Below, one piece after another: positions 25,121-33,034 of a DNA stretch of 64,000 bases. The notes under the pieces were generated by a model. The model was not told the DNA's origin and searched no databases. It was given only the letters and a program-made list of their open reading frames with translations. The stretch is from assembly GCF_014652455.1 (NCBI RefSeq), contig NZ_BMYV01000001.1, positions 62,001 through 126,000 on the forward strand, given 5' to 3'. The DNA comes from Litorimonas cladophorae. Its GTDB lineage: Bacteria > Pseudomonadota > Alphaproteobacteria > Caulobacterales > Maricaulaceae. Every line of letters starts with the position of its first letter. Position 1 is the first letter of the stretch. Position numbers and translations under genes: made by a program.

Positions 25121-25558
25121 ATGTTGAACTGGTTGACGGGTCGTCGAAAATCGAAGCTGGAGGACCAGTTGGCAAAGACGGATGCAAAACTCGCTTTGAT
25201 GAATGCGCAAATGGCGGCGGAGCTGATCCGCTTGGCAGGGCAGACCGATGACCTAGAACCTTTGGCACAGGCCGAAGACGCCATCCTTTCGGCGCGCAAA
25301 TATTACGCCTATGAGAATACGCCCGAGGAAATTGGCTTAGTTCAAGCCGCGCTGGGCGACATGTTGCTTAAACTGGGCCGCGCTAAATCCGATACAGATG
25401 CGATCACGCGCGCGCGAACCGCCTATCGCGCGGCGATTACCTTGGCGTCTATGCATGGTGATGAAGAGGCGCGGCATGACCTCCGCGATAAGGTGAAGAT
25501 CGTTGAAAGCCTCTTGGGACACCATCCGAAAACTCCATCCCTGTTTAAGGTCGCATAA
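25121..25558 (+). CDS. TPR-like helical protein
   Basis: 145 residues from ATG 25121 (GGGA eight bases upstream; ATG 25112 abuts the site and TTG 25088 has none). It is soluble and helical, with repeats that look like tetratricopeptide units: LEPLAQAEDAILSARKYY, IGLVQAALGDMLLKLGR and AITRARTAYRAAITLASM. The N-terminus is basic (MLNWLTGRRKSK). Probably a protein-interaction module; partner unknown. It follows DUF2726 after 44 bases and precedes the portal gene, making the last gene of the inserted set. Confidence 0.65.
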   Translation: MLNWLTGRRKSKLEDQLAKTDAKLALMNAQMAAELIRLAGQTDDLEPLAQAEDAILSARKYYAYENTPEEIGLVQAALGDMLLKLGRAKSDTDAITRARTAYRAAITLASMHGDEEARHDLRDKVKIVESLLGHHPKTPSLFKVA

Positions 25559-25599
25559 GACCCCATATTTTTCAAAGCCTTGAGAGAAAAATCAGGAGA

Positions 25600-25634
25600 A
25601 TGATCCACGCCCTACTGGGGCTGGTGTATAGTGG
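25600..25634 (+). promoter_or_regulatory. GTA promoter-like motif, copy 2 (before portal)
   Basis: ATGATCCACGCCCT, four bases, GGG, two bases, GG, one base, GTATAGTGG: the same arrangement as at 21842-21876 before terS. TATAGT would be the -10 element, about 48 bases before the portal ATG. It would allow the portal-to-g15 genes to be expressed independently of the inserted set. A weaker version (ATCC...TATACTGG, 20640-20670) is found before gafY. Confidence 0.5.
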
Positions 25635-25679
25635 CTTTGTCGACGCAGCTGTGTCGCTTCCCAGCTCAAGGCTCTCCCT

Positions 25680-26885
25680 ATGTTTAACCCCTTTCGTCGG
25701 TCCGCCGACCCTATTGTCGTGCCAGAACGCAAGTCTGACGGGGCAATGGCCGACAGCGGAGCTGCGCGCCCGCTAATCGCGACGCAATTGCGGCATGGCG
25801 CGAAGTCGACCGCGACGGATTATGCCACGCTTTGCCGCGAAGGGTTTGCCCGCAATCCTATCGCCCATCGTTGTGTGCGCCTGATCGCCGAGAGCGCCGC
25901 TTCTGTCCCGCTACAGACAAATGACGCGCAGGTGGCCCGCGTATTGAGCCGTGGCCTGCCAGGGTCGAGCGCGGTTGAAACATTTGAGGCGTTTTATGGC
26001 TATCTCCAAGTTGGCGGGAATGGCTTTCTGGAAACGGTCTTAAATGGCGACGCGCCGATTGCGCTGGTCGCTCATCGCCCTGACACAGTGCATGTCGGTG
26101 CCAATCGCCAAGGTGGCATGACGGGATGGGAACAGCGGGTGGAAGGCCGACGTCGGCACTTTCCGCGTGATCTGTCGACAGGTCGCTGCGCGCTCTATCA
26201 TATGCGCCTGTTCAACCCCGTCGATGACTGCCACGGATTATCGCCCTTGGCGGCGGCGGCGCAGGCCGTTGACTTGCACAATCGCGGCGGGGTGTGGGCG
26301 AAGGCGCTGCTGGAAAATTCCGCTCGTCCCAGCGGCGCGCTGGTCCATGCCCCGCAATCAGGGGAGCGCCTGACGGACGCTCAGTTCGAACGGTTGAAAT
26401 CGGAGCTTGAGCAAAGTTTCACAGGCCCCCATCAAGCGGGTCGCCCGATGGTGTTGGAAGGCGGGTTGGACTGGAAGTCTATGTCGCTCTCGCCCGCCGA
26501 TATGGACTTCACCCAATTACGCCGCGAAGCCGCGCGCGAAATTGCGCTGGCCTTTGGCGTACCGCCCATGCTGTTGGGCCTGCCAGGGGATAATAGTTAC
26601 GCGAATTACCGCGAGGCCAACCAAGCGTTTTGGCGGCAGACAATTATCCCACTGGTCGCGAAAACAGCGACGGGGCTGCAAGGCTGGCTGGGCGCATTTT
26701 TTGGAGATGATCTGCGGATTACCCCCGACATCGACAAGGTTCCCGCATTGGCAGAAGAACGCGCCGTGCTCTGGAAACGCCTGTCGGACGCCCGTTTCAT
26801 CACGTCAAATGAAGCCCGAAACATTGCGGGATTGATGACCGATTTAGACTGCGATGACCCTGTTCATTCGGGGGTTCGCTCATGA
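25680..26885 (+). CDS. GTA portal protein (HK97 family, g3)
   Basis: 401 residues of the HK97-type portal family. Recognisable stretches are NPIAHRCVRLIAESAASVPL, FYGYLQVGGNGFLE, PLAAAAQAVDLHNRG, DMDFTQLRREAAREIALAFGVP and LGLPGDNSYANYREANQAFW. The protein forms the dodecameric ring at one capsid vertex through which DNA is packaged and leaves. The start has AAGG about eight bases upstream. It overlaps g3.5 by 4 bases. Length agrees with RcGTA g3. Confidence 0.93.
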   Translation: MFNPFRRSADPIVVPERKSDGAMADSGAARPLIATQLRHGAKSTATDYATLCREGFARNPIAHRCVRLIAESAASVPLQTNDAQVARVLSRGLPGSSAVETFEAFYGYLQVGGNGFLETVLNGDAPIALVAHRPDTVHVGANRQGGMTGWEQRVEGRRRHFPRDLSTGRCALYHMRLFNPVDDCHGLSPLAAAAQAVDLHNRGGVWAKALLENSARPSGALVHAPQSGERLTDAQFERLKSELEQSFTGPHQAGRPMVLEGGLDWKSMSLSPADMDFTQLRREAAREIALAFGVPPMLLGLPGDNSYANYREANQAFWRQTIIPLVAKTATGLQGWLGAFFGDDLRITPDIDKVPALAEERAVLWKRLSDARFITSNEARNIAGLMTDLDCDDPVHSGVRS

Positions 26886-27133
26886 CCGCTCATACTGACC
26901 AGCCGTTACGCATCGACCGCACGCTGACGTTTGGTTTGATCGTCACGATCTTGATTCAAACGGCGAGTGGTTTGGTTTGGGCGGGGGCTGCGGGGGCGCG
27001 GCTTTCGGCCTTAGAATCTCAAATCGCGCTGACCCCAGGGATCTCGGAACGACTTGCCCGTGTAGAAGGCCAAACGATTCATATCGAACAAAGCCTGATG
27101 CGCATCGAACGGAGGTTGGGCCATGTTGAATGA
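26882..27133 (+). CDS. GTA g3.5-like small membrane protein
   Basis: 83 residues: a membrane helix (about 17-38, FGLIVTILIQTASGLVWAGA) and a C-terminal coiled coil (ISERLARVEGQTIHIEQSL, RIERRLGHVE). It matches by size and position the small gene g3.5 between portal and protease in RcGTA, whose role is not settled. It overlaps both neighbours (4 bases with portal, 11 with protease), so it belongs to the coupled unit. Confidence 0.75.
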   Translation: MTAHTDQPLRIDRTLTFGLIVTILIQTASGLVWAGAAGARLSALESQIALTPGISERLARVEGQTIHIEQSLMRIERRLGHVE

Positions 27134-27578
27134 TCTCCCAATCGCGGGATATGCCAGCCGATTTGCGGAAGCCGACCTGTCAGACGATATCGTCCAACGC
27201 GGTGCCTTTAGTGCCAGCCTTTTATCGCGCGCCGATCCGTTTCCCATGTTGTTCGGGCATCAAACGCACCAACCGATTGGCGTTTGGGACCGCGTGGTTG
27301 AGGATGACATCGGCCTATATGTTGAAGGCCGCATTCTGGTGGGTTCGGAGTTGTCAGCGTCGACTGCGCGATTGGTCCAGACCCGCGCGGTAGGCGGATT
27401 ATCCATTGGATACCGCACCCGTCGCGCCACGCCGCGCGCCGCGCGCGGGCGCATTCTAACTGAAATTGATCTTTGGGAGGTGTCTGTCGTCGCCTTCCCG
27501 ATGCTGCGTTCTGCGCGGATCACACAGATTGGCGACACCCCCAATTTTGACGCAACACACCACAGGAGATTTGCGTGA
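27123..27578 (+). CDS. GTA prohead protease (HK97 family, g4)
   Basis: 151 residues of the HK97 prohead protease family. GYASRFAEADLSDDIVQRGAF is the typical start, MLFGHQTHQPIG carries the catalytic histidine, and VGGLSIGYR holds the serine (S in LSIGY). The last strand reads LWEVSVVAFPML. It processes capsid protein during head maturation. Length is shorter than phage HK97 protease but normal for GTAs. It overlaps the capsid gene by 4 bases. Confidence 0.9.
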   Translation: MLNDLPIAGYASRFAEADLSDDIVQRGAFSASLLSRADPFPMLFGHQTHQPIGVWDRVVEDDIGLYVEGRILVGSELSASTARLVQTRAVGGLSIGYRTRRATPRAARGRILTEIDLWEVSVVAFPMLRSARITQIGDTPNFDATHHRRFA

Positions 27579-28753
27579 CTGCTAAACTTGAAACGAAAAC
27601 AACAGGGCCGAGCTTAAACCAAGCTCAAGTCGATTTTGCCTCGACCTTCGCCGCTTTCCGCGATGCCAATGATATGCGGCTGGCCGAGATCGAAGCTAAA
27701 TCCAGTGTCGACCCATTGCTGAGCGAAAAGGTCGAGCGATTGAACACCGCGTTGGACGCGCAAACCCGCCGCATCGAAAATCTGACATTGGCGGGGGCGA
27801 CATCTGCCTTTGGCGCGGGTCAAACCCTGGAAGGCAAATCCGCCAATCAAACCGCATGGGATAATTTCATCCGCACGGGTGATGCCTCGGCCCTGACCAC
27901 CGGTGTGGAAGGCAAGTCTATCGCCTCAGTCAATGGCGACGGCAGTTTGATTGCGCCCGTCGAAACGGAAACGCGCATTGATGCGGTGCTGGCCGAAACT
28001 TCCCCGATGCGACGTCTGGCCACCGTGCGCACCATCGGGGCCAGCGCCTTCCGCAAACCCGTCAGCACATCTGGTGCGCAATCGGGATGGGCGGGAGAGA
28101 CCGACGCCCGTCTGGAAACCGAAGCCCCAACGCTGGAGCTGATCGACTTCCCAACGGGTGAGCTCTACGCTATGCCCGCCGCGACCCAAGCCCTGCTGGA
28201 TGACAGCGTTGCCGATGTCGATGCGTGGTTAGCCGAAGAAGTGCGTGACGTCTTCGCGGCGCAGGAAACGGCGGCCTTCATCAGTGGCGATGGGGTGAAT
28301 AAACCACGAGGCTTTATCAATTCACCAGACCTCGGTGTGTTGGAACCTGAGGATTTTGACACGGATGCCTTGATCGATCTGATCTATGCGCCGCAGTCGC
28401 GATATCGCGCCAATGCCAGCTTTGTCATGAACCGCCGCACCATTAATACGGTGCGTAAATTCAAAGACGCCGATGGCAATTACATCTGGCAACCCTCGCT
28501 CTCTGCGGGCGCGCCGTCGACCTTGCTCGGCTATCCGCTGGTTGAAATGGAAGACATGCCAGACATCGGCAGCGGCGTTGCGTCAGTCGCCTTTGGTGAT
28601 TTCCGTCGCGGTTACCTGATTGCGGACCGTCAAGGTGTGCGCGTGCTACGCGATCCATACTCCGCCAAACCCTACGTGCTGTTCTACACGACAAAACGTG
28701 TGGGCGGCGGGGTGCAAGATTCGGAGGCGATTAAATTGCTGAAGATCGCGTAG
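27575..28753 (+). CDS. GTA major capsid protein (HK97 fold, g5)
   Basis: 392 residues from a GTG at 27575 with AGGAGA six bases upstream. The first 100 residues are helical (delta domain, removed in maturation); the capsid fold begins at about residue 115 with SVNGDGSLIAPVETETRI. Further marks are LLDDSVADVDAWLAEEV, FISGDGVNKPRGF, WQPSLSAGAPSTLLGYPL and YSAKPYVLFYTTKRVGGG. It forms the small oblate head of the GTA. The gene ends a block; the next GTA gene is about 1 kb further on, past an inserted gene on the other strand. Confidence 0.94.
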   Translation: MTAKLETKTTGPSLNQAQVDFASTFAAFRDANDMRLAEIEAKSSVDPLLSEKVERLNTALDAQTRRIENLTLAGATSAFGAGQTLEGKSANQTAWDNFIRTGDASALTTGVEGKSIASVNGDGSLIAPVETETRIDAVLAETSPMRRLATVRTIGASAFRKPVSTSGAQSGWAGETDARLETEAPTLELIDFPTGELYAMPAATQALLDDSVADVDAWLAEEVRDVFAAQETAAFISGDGVNKPRGFINSPDLGVLEPEDFDTDALIDLIYAPQSRYRANASFVMNRRTINTVRKFKDADGNYIWQPSLSAGAPSTLLGYPLVEMEDMPDIGSGVASVAFGDFRRGYLIADRQGVRVLRDPYSAKPYVLFYTTKRVGGGVQDSEAIKLLKIA

Positions 28754-28913
28754 GGTTTATGGGGGACTGATACCGCACGGGTGAATACGCCACTCGATTA
28801 TTCAGGGATATGCCTTCGGGTGACAGCTGAATTTTCGGGTGGTTTTTGGGGGGAGAGATGCTTGCGGTTAGATGGCCTGATTAAACGTCAAAATGCGATC
28901 ATTCTTGTGAATA

Positions 28914-29558
28914 TTATTTTGTAAATTTTTTCCACCAAGGTTTTGTTTTCTGCCAAGTGATGTTTTTAACACTTTCATACTCTGTTTCGTAAGCGTCAGT
29001 AATTTCCTCTAGTTCATCAAGTGAAAGACAATCCTGAGGCCTCCCATTGGTCTCATCAGACTGACAGGTCATGAGCCATTTTTTCCAATGGGGGGCCTCA
29101 AGCCAATTTGGGTCGGGCGGATAAGCATGACCGCCAATTTGAACGTCCAAATCTAACTTAAATAAGCTGATTATGGCTCGGTCACTTGCAAGTGAAGAAA
29201 CCATCATGTCAGCATAAAAATCTGACCCGCCGATAGGCTTAACAACGAATAATGTAATGTTACCGAGTGTGACGTCAATTCCGCAACTCGTTTCGGAGAG
29301 CCAGACTTTTGTATTTTTTCTGACGTCTCCTTTTAGTTGTCGAATGACTTCAACTTCCAAATACGTCGAGGTTGGAAAATTGTTTTCGATGCTCGTTACT
29401 GCGTCTGGGTCCCATTTTTTCGCGGTAGCTCTACCCCAGAAGACGGTTTTATCTGAAACGAATTCGCTGGTTTTTATGTCCGGCGGTGGGAAGTCACAAG
29501 CATCCGCAGTAACCGGGTAGCTGAGAAAGCAGAATGCAATAATGAGAAACCATTTCAT
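28914..29558 (-). CDS. Exported protein with TIMP/netrin-like OB-fold pattern
   Basis: 214 residues, on the strand opposite to the GTA genes. A signal peptide (MKWFLIIAFCFLSYPVTADA) precedes CDFPPP. Residues about 35-110 show VFWGRATAKKWD, YLEVEVIRQLKGDVRKN, VWLSETSCGIDVTLGNITL: the pattern of exported TIMP/NTR-like domains (two early Cys, K-G turn, CG-x5-G). The C-terminal half has no assignment and ends very basic (KPWWKKFTK). The gene and its flanks are visibly richer in A+T than the GTA genes, suggesting acquisition. It lies between capsid and g6, a position with no equivalent in RcGTA. Confidence 0.6.
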   Translation of the reverse strand: MKWFLIIAFCFLSYPVTADACDFPPPDIKTSEFVSDKTVFWGRATAKKWDPDAVTSIENNFPTSTYLEVEVIRQLKGDVRKNTKVWLSETSCGIDVTLGNITLFVVKPIGGSDFYADMMVSSLASDRAIISLFKLDLDVQIGGHAYPPDPNWLEAPHWKKWLMTCQSDETNGRPQDCLSLDELEEITDAYETEYESVKNITWQKTKPWWKKFTK

Positions 29559-29645
29559 GTAATATTATTACGTAAAATTGAAGTATGATTCAAGAAATAA
29601 TCGTCAAAACGTGTTTGCCCGCACCTGACATTACTAAGCCCAACT

Positions 29646-29755
29646 GAACCGCTTTACGGTTCGGCCCCCAGTAAAACGACACCTCGTCGTTCCTATCCCA
29701 CCCAACCTGCCTTGTGCATTTCGCGAAAAACGAATTGCACGGAGCGGGTTTTTTT
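29646..29755 (+). terminator. Series of hairpins and T-run before g6
   Basis: Three small hairpins follow each other: GAACCG-CTTTA-CGGTTC (29646-29662), ACGAC-ACCTC-GTCGT (29676-29690) and GTGCATTTCG-loop-CGAATTGCAC (29714-29740, one mismatch). A seven-T run lies at 29749-29755, eight bases after the last stem. The T-run is a little too far for a standard terminator. As GafZ homologues act by antitermination, this could be a regulated stop in front of the late genes. Confidence 0.4.
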
Positions 29756-29778
29756 ATGTCCAAAATTACGGAGCCCCT

Positions 29779-30297
29779 ATGACTTTGACTGACCTTTCTC
29801 CGCCGCCCACGGGTCCCGTGACTTTGGCGGCGGCCAAGACTTTCCTGCGGATTGATCACGCGGATGAAGATGATTTTATCGGCGATCTGATCGATGTGGC
29901 CGCGCGCCAAATCGAAGCGCGTTGCGGGGTGAGTTTGATCACACGTCCGCAACGCCTGTCTAAACCTGCAAATGGAGCTGGGGTCTATCTGAACCGCTAT
30001 CCTGTGGTCTCTATCGAGGCGGTAGAGCGTGACGGGGTCGCATTGCCCATTGACGCCAATCTACGGGCGCGGCCCGTTTTGGTGCGGGTCCAGAGATCAG
30101 GCGATGGCTCTGGCGATGTGCGGGTCGATTTCACGGCAGGGTTCGGCGCAACGCCTGAGGATATTCCGACACCCCTACGCCAAGGTGTGCTGCTCTTGCT
30201 GGCCCATCTCTATGAATATCGAAATGGGGATGGCCCACCGGGTTTTCCGATGATGGTGGATGCGTTGACCCAACCTTATCGCGGAGTGCGGCTATGA
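29779..30297 (+). CDS. GTA head-tail connector (g6, gp6-like)
   Basis: 172 residues. The phage connector pattern (DnaB-like helical bundle, HK97 gp6 family) is seen in VTLAAAKTFLRIDHADEDDFI, LIDVAARQIEARCGVSLI and the C-terminal LRQGVLLLLAHLYEYRNGD. It forms the adaptor ring below the portal. The start follows GGAG by seven bases. It restarts the GTA gene series after the second insertion; all following genes to g15 are closely packed or overlapping. Confidence 0.87.
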   Translation: MTLTDLSPPPTGPVTLAAAKTFLRIDHADEDDFIGDLIDVAARQIEARCGVSLITRPQRLSKPANGAGVYLNRYPVVSIEAVERDGVALPIDANLRARPVLVRVQRSGDGSGDVRVDFTAGFGATPEDIPTPLRQGVLLLLAHLYEYRNGDGPPGFPMMVDALTQPYRGVRL

Positions 30298-30611
30298 TTG
30301 GCCGCATGCGCGCCCGTGTGGGGCTGTATTCACCTGAAACCATTGCCGATGATTTGGGCGGGACCATTACCAGTTGGACGTTCCGCCACGCGATCTGGGC
30401 CGCGATCAAACCCAAGGCGATTTCCGAAACCCGCGAGAATGGCCGTTTGTCTGTCACCCAGACCTATCTTGTCGTCATTCGTTACACGTCGCGATTCCCT
30501 GAGCGGGCGCGTTTGGTCTGGAATGGCCGCATTTTGCGCGTCGTCGCGGCCAGTGACCCCGATACGCGCGGCGAACGCTTGCACCTGATTTGTGAAGAGG
30601 AAAGCCAATGA
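30294..30611 (+). CDS. GTA head closure / head-tail joining protein (g7)
   Basis: 105 residues of the SPP1 gp16-like head closure family: MRARVGLYSPE, TSWTFRHAIWAAIKPK, SVTQTYLVVIRYTSRF, RLVWNGRILRVVAASDPD, RGERLHLICEE. Such proteins close the connector channel after packaging. The ATG at 30294 overlaps the g6 stop; an ATG at 30306 would also fit family length. It overlaps g8 by 4 bases. Confidence 0.85.
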   Translation: MIGRMRARVGLYSPETIADDLGGTITSWTFRHAIWAAIKPKAISETRENGRLSVTQTYLVVIRYTSRFPERARLVWNGRILRVVAASDPDTRGERLHLICEEESQ

Positions 30612-31063
30612 GTGGCTCTGTAAATATCGCCGCACAGGCGGAAGACTTGGCGAGAGCGGTCCATGTGGTGCTGCGGGATAATCTGGATATTCAATATGCG
30701 TTGGGCGGCACAAATGGCGAGCCGCCGCGCCTCTATGATGCCGCACCCGAAGACCCTGTCTATCCCTATCTGACCTATGGCGCGATGCGGTCCGAAGATA
30801 TTAGCGCGGATGAGACGCCGCTGTCCTCACACCAAATAACGCTGCATCTCTGGTCGCGATATACAGGACGAGCGGAGGTGTTATCCCTGCTGAGCCGTGT
30901 GGCGGCGGCTTTGGATGCAACCTCGCTGTCGGGGGTCGGGCCGCTCTCTGTGCGCAGTTCTAATCCGATCTATTCTGACGTGTTGAGAGCAGCCGATGGG
31001 CGAACCCATCACGGCTTGTTGCGCATGTCGATGACGACCCAAGAACTGGAGGTGAACTTATGA
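30608..31063 (+). CDS. GTA tail terminator-like protein (g8, DUF3168)
   Basis: 151 residues of the DUF3168 family, which includes phage tail terminators. Marks are DNLDIQYALGG, PVYPYLTYGAMRSEDIS, SSHQITLHLWSRYTGRAEVLSL and HGLLRMSMTTQE. It would cap the tail tube and join it to the head. It overlaps neighbouring genes by 4 bases on both sides. Confidence 0.86.
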   Translation: MSGSVNIAAQAEDLARAVHVVLRDNLDIQYALGGTNGEPPRLYDAAPEDPVYPYLTYGAMRSEDISADETPLSSHQITLHLWSRYTGRAEVLSLLSRVAAALDATSLSGVGPLSVRSSNPIYSDVLRAADGRTHHGLLRMSMTTQELEVNL

Positions 31064-31467
31064 GCGCCCAACGTGGCAGCGAAATGCTGCTGAAAATCAA
31101 AACAGGTGAGGGCGACTATGTCACCGTCGCAGGGCTACGGACGAAAACCCTGCGCCTAAACGCGCGGCCCGTCGATGTGACAGACACCGCGTCCCAAGGC
31201 TGGAAAGAACTTCTGCCAGGCGCGGGTATTCGCACGGCCGAGATCTCGGGGACGGGCGTGTTTCGCGATGCTGTGTCAGATACGCTGATCCGCAGCGCCT
31301 TTTTTGACCAATCCGCGCAGGACTGTCGGTTCATCATTCCGGGCTTTGGGCAGATTGACGGTGTGTTCCTGATAACAGGGTTGAATTACGCGGGGGCCTA
31401 TAATGGTGAAGCGCAATTCGAGTTGAGTTTGGCCAGCGCTGCCCTGCCAGAATTTACCGCCCTATGA
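31060..31467 (+). CDS. GTA major tail tube protein (g9, TP901-1 family)
   Basis: 135 residues of the phage TP901-1-type major tail protein family. Visible are SEMLLKIKTGEGDYVTVAGL, RLNARPVDVTDTASQGWKEL, AEISGTGVFRD, and GQIDGVFLITGLNYAGAYNG. It stacks into the tail tube. Overlaps of 4 bases on either side. The length is typical of GTAs and siphophages with short tails. Confidence 0.9.
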   Translation: MSAQRGSEMLLKIKTGEGDYVTVAGLRTKTLRLNARPVDVTDTASQGWKELLPGAGIRTAEISGTGVFRDAVSDTLIRSAFFDQSAQDCRFIIPGFGQIDGVFLITGLNYAGAYNGEAQFELSLASAALPEFTAL

Positions 31468-31742
31468 ATGCGTATCGCCTCGGGGACCGGCAGGTCATCA
31501 TTGCAGGTGTGGAGACGCGCTTGCGATTGACGCTGTCTGGTTTGGCCGAGATCACGTCTGCTCTTGGGACGGATACGCCATCGGTGCTGGCCGCGCGATT
31601 GCGGGAAGCCACGGATGCAGATTGGAATATCGTCCTGCGGGCGATGGCACAGCCGCGTCCGAAAACGGGTCTAACCCAGGCCGATTTAGGAGAGATTTTA
31701 CCTGCCCTCAGCGCCGTCATTGCCGACGGATTAAACCCATGA
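31464..31742 (+). CDS. GTA tail assembly chaperone-like protein (g10)
   Basis: 92 residues. It matches GTA g10 proteins (GTA_TAC family): RLGDRQVIIAGVETRLRLTL, GLAEITSALGTDTPSVLAARL, LTQADLGEILPALSAVIADG. Together with the following g10.1 it is in the place where siphophages code tail assembly chaperones that guide tape-measure folding. Its stop overlaps the g10.1 ATG by 4 bases. Confidence 0.85.
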   Translation: MNAYRLGDRQVIIAGVETRLRLTLSGLAEITSALGTDTPSVLAARLREATDADWNIVLRAMAQPRPKTGLTQADLGEILPALSAVIADGLNP

Positions 31743-31963
31743 CGGAGACCGACAGTTCTTGGCCATTTGATGTTTGGCTGCGGATCGCCGTGAAGCGATT
31801 TGGGCTTTCCCCCTCAGAGTTTTGGAGCCTGCCATTGCGCGACTGGTTGGTCCTCATGTCTGACGCCAAACCCGCAACTCTGGACCGCACGCGGTTGGAA
31901 GATTTGATGAAGGTCTTTCCTGATCTAACCTCTGAAGGAGATCAAAATGAAGTCGGAAAATAA
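31739..31963 (+). CDS. GTA g10.1, phage tail assembly chaperone (TAC_2 type)
   Basis: 74 residues from ATG 31739, which overlaps the g10 stop. The pattern WPFDVWLRIAVKRFGLSPSE and FWSLPLRDWLVLM is that of the small TAC_2 proteins found between g10 and g11 in GTAs. The reading frame is open further upstream (to 31622) but that part is out of frame with g10 and not family-like. Its last 17 bases overlap the start of the tape-measure gene. Confidence 0.85.
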   Translation: MTETDSSWPFDVWLRIAVKRFGLSPSEFWSLPLRDWLVLMSDAKPATLDRTRLEDLMKVFPDLTSEGDQNEVGK

Positions 31964-32372
31964 CGTTATCAGCAATGCCGCCGATGCGCTTGATGCCTTC
32001 GCAAAAGGCCCCGCAACAGATGCCGCGAATGAGCTGGCAGATGTGTTTGAAATCGCGGGGGGTCGCATTGCGAATTCGCTCGAACGCGCGGCGCAAACGG
32101 GGGCGCTCTCGTTCAATGATTTGGCAGAATCGATCCTCAATGACTTCGCGCGATTGGCCGTGTCTGAATTGATTACGGCACCGCTGGAAGGACTCGTTTC
32201 TAGCCTCACCCAATCCATCGGGCAGGCAGCAGGGGCCTCAAAAACTGCGCCCGTGACGGTCAATCTGAACCTGGGGAATGGGGCGTCAAAACCGACAGGA
32301 CCACAACCATCGACAACCCAAATCGCGTCCCAAGTATCGCGGGCATTACAGCACGCACAATCCCGAAATTAG
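31947..32372 (+). CDS. Short GTA tape-measure protein (g11)
   Basis: 141 residues, matching the short GTA tape measure family: NAADALDAFAKGPATDAANELAD as a start, EIAGGRIANSLERAAQTGALSF, and a hydrophobic helix DFARLAVSELITAPLEGL, with a Ser/Thr/Gln-rich end. RcGTA g11 is about 219 residues, so this one is shorter and would set an even shorter tail, if tail length follows it. The start has GAAGGAG seven bases upstream. Confidence 0.8.
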   Translation: MKSENNVISNAADALDAFAKGPATDAANELADVFEIAGGRIANSLERAAQTGALSFNDLAESILNDFARLAVSELITAPLEGLVSSLTQSIGQAAGASKTAPVTVNLNLGNGASKPTGPQPSTTQIASQVSRALQHAQSRN

Positions 32373-32383
32373 AGAGTTGAATT

Positions 32384-33034
32384 ATGGAAGATTTTCACGA
32401 CGTTCGCTTTCCTCTGCATCTCGCCTATGGGACGAGCGGTGGCCCAAGGCGACCCACAGATATCTTGCAGATGGCAAACGGCTCTGAAGTTAGAAATGCA
32501 AAAGGACGACATTCCCGCCGGACCTATAATGCCATCGCTGGGATTAAGACAGAGATTGAAGCGATTGAACTTATGAATTTTTTCGAAGCTCGACGTGGGC
32601 CTTTGTGCGGGTTTCGGTTTCGCGACCCACTCGATCACAAGAGCGCAGACCCCGTAACCGCAACAGATCAAATCATCGGAACTGGCGATGGGCACCGTAA
32701 GACTTTTCAATTGGTCAAAACCTATGGCGATGATCCTCACGCTTATATTCGTCCCATCACGAAGCCTGTCGACGGCACCGTAAAAGTTGCCGTTGACGGT
32801 GTTCAAAATGAGATTTCCTATGACCCGATGACGGGGCAAGTGACGTTTGAAACCGCACCTGTCCCAGGAAGTTTGATCACGGCGGGATTTGAATTTGATG
32901 TTCCCGTTCGGTTTGCGTCGGACGCGTTGGATATTGCGCTGGATGATTTCGGCGCGATGCAAATTCAAGATGTCCCATTGATTGAAATTCACCAAGCTGC
33001 CGCCGTCTCTACCGCCCTGCAGGACGTCGCATAA
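32384..33034 (+). CDS. GTA distal tail protein (g12, DUF2460)
   Basis: 216 residues of the DUF2460 family. The typical start FHDVRFPLHLAYGTSGGP, RRTYNAIAGIKTEIEAIELM, FFEARRGPLCGFRFRDPLDH, and GDGHRKTFQLVKTYGD are present. The protein forms the distal tail ring of the GTA baseplate. Its stop overlaps the start of g13 by one base. Length is as expected. Confidence 0.92.
   Translation: MEDFHDVRFPLHLAYGTSGGPRRPTDILQMANGSEVRNAKGRHSRRTYNAIAGIKTEIEAIELMNFFEARRGPLCGFRFRDPLDHKSADPVTATDQIIGTGDGHRKTFQLVKTYGDDPHAYIRPITKPVDGTVKVAVDGVQNEISYDPMTGQVTFETAPVPGSLITAGFEFDVPVRFASDALDIALDDFGAMQIQDVPLIEIHQAAAVSTALQDVA

Noticed and set aside
23457-25679. Insertion sequence or integrative element as carrier of the inserted genes
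   Set aside because: No transposase, terminal inverted repeats or target duplication could be seen at the ends.
32278-32487. Small frames overlapping g11 and g12
   Set aside because: They are out-of-frame shadows; g11 and g12 fill this region with family-like protein.
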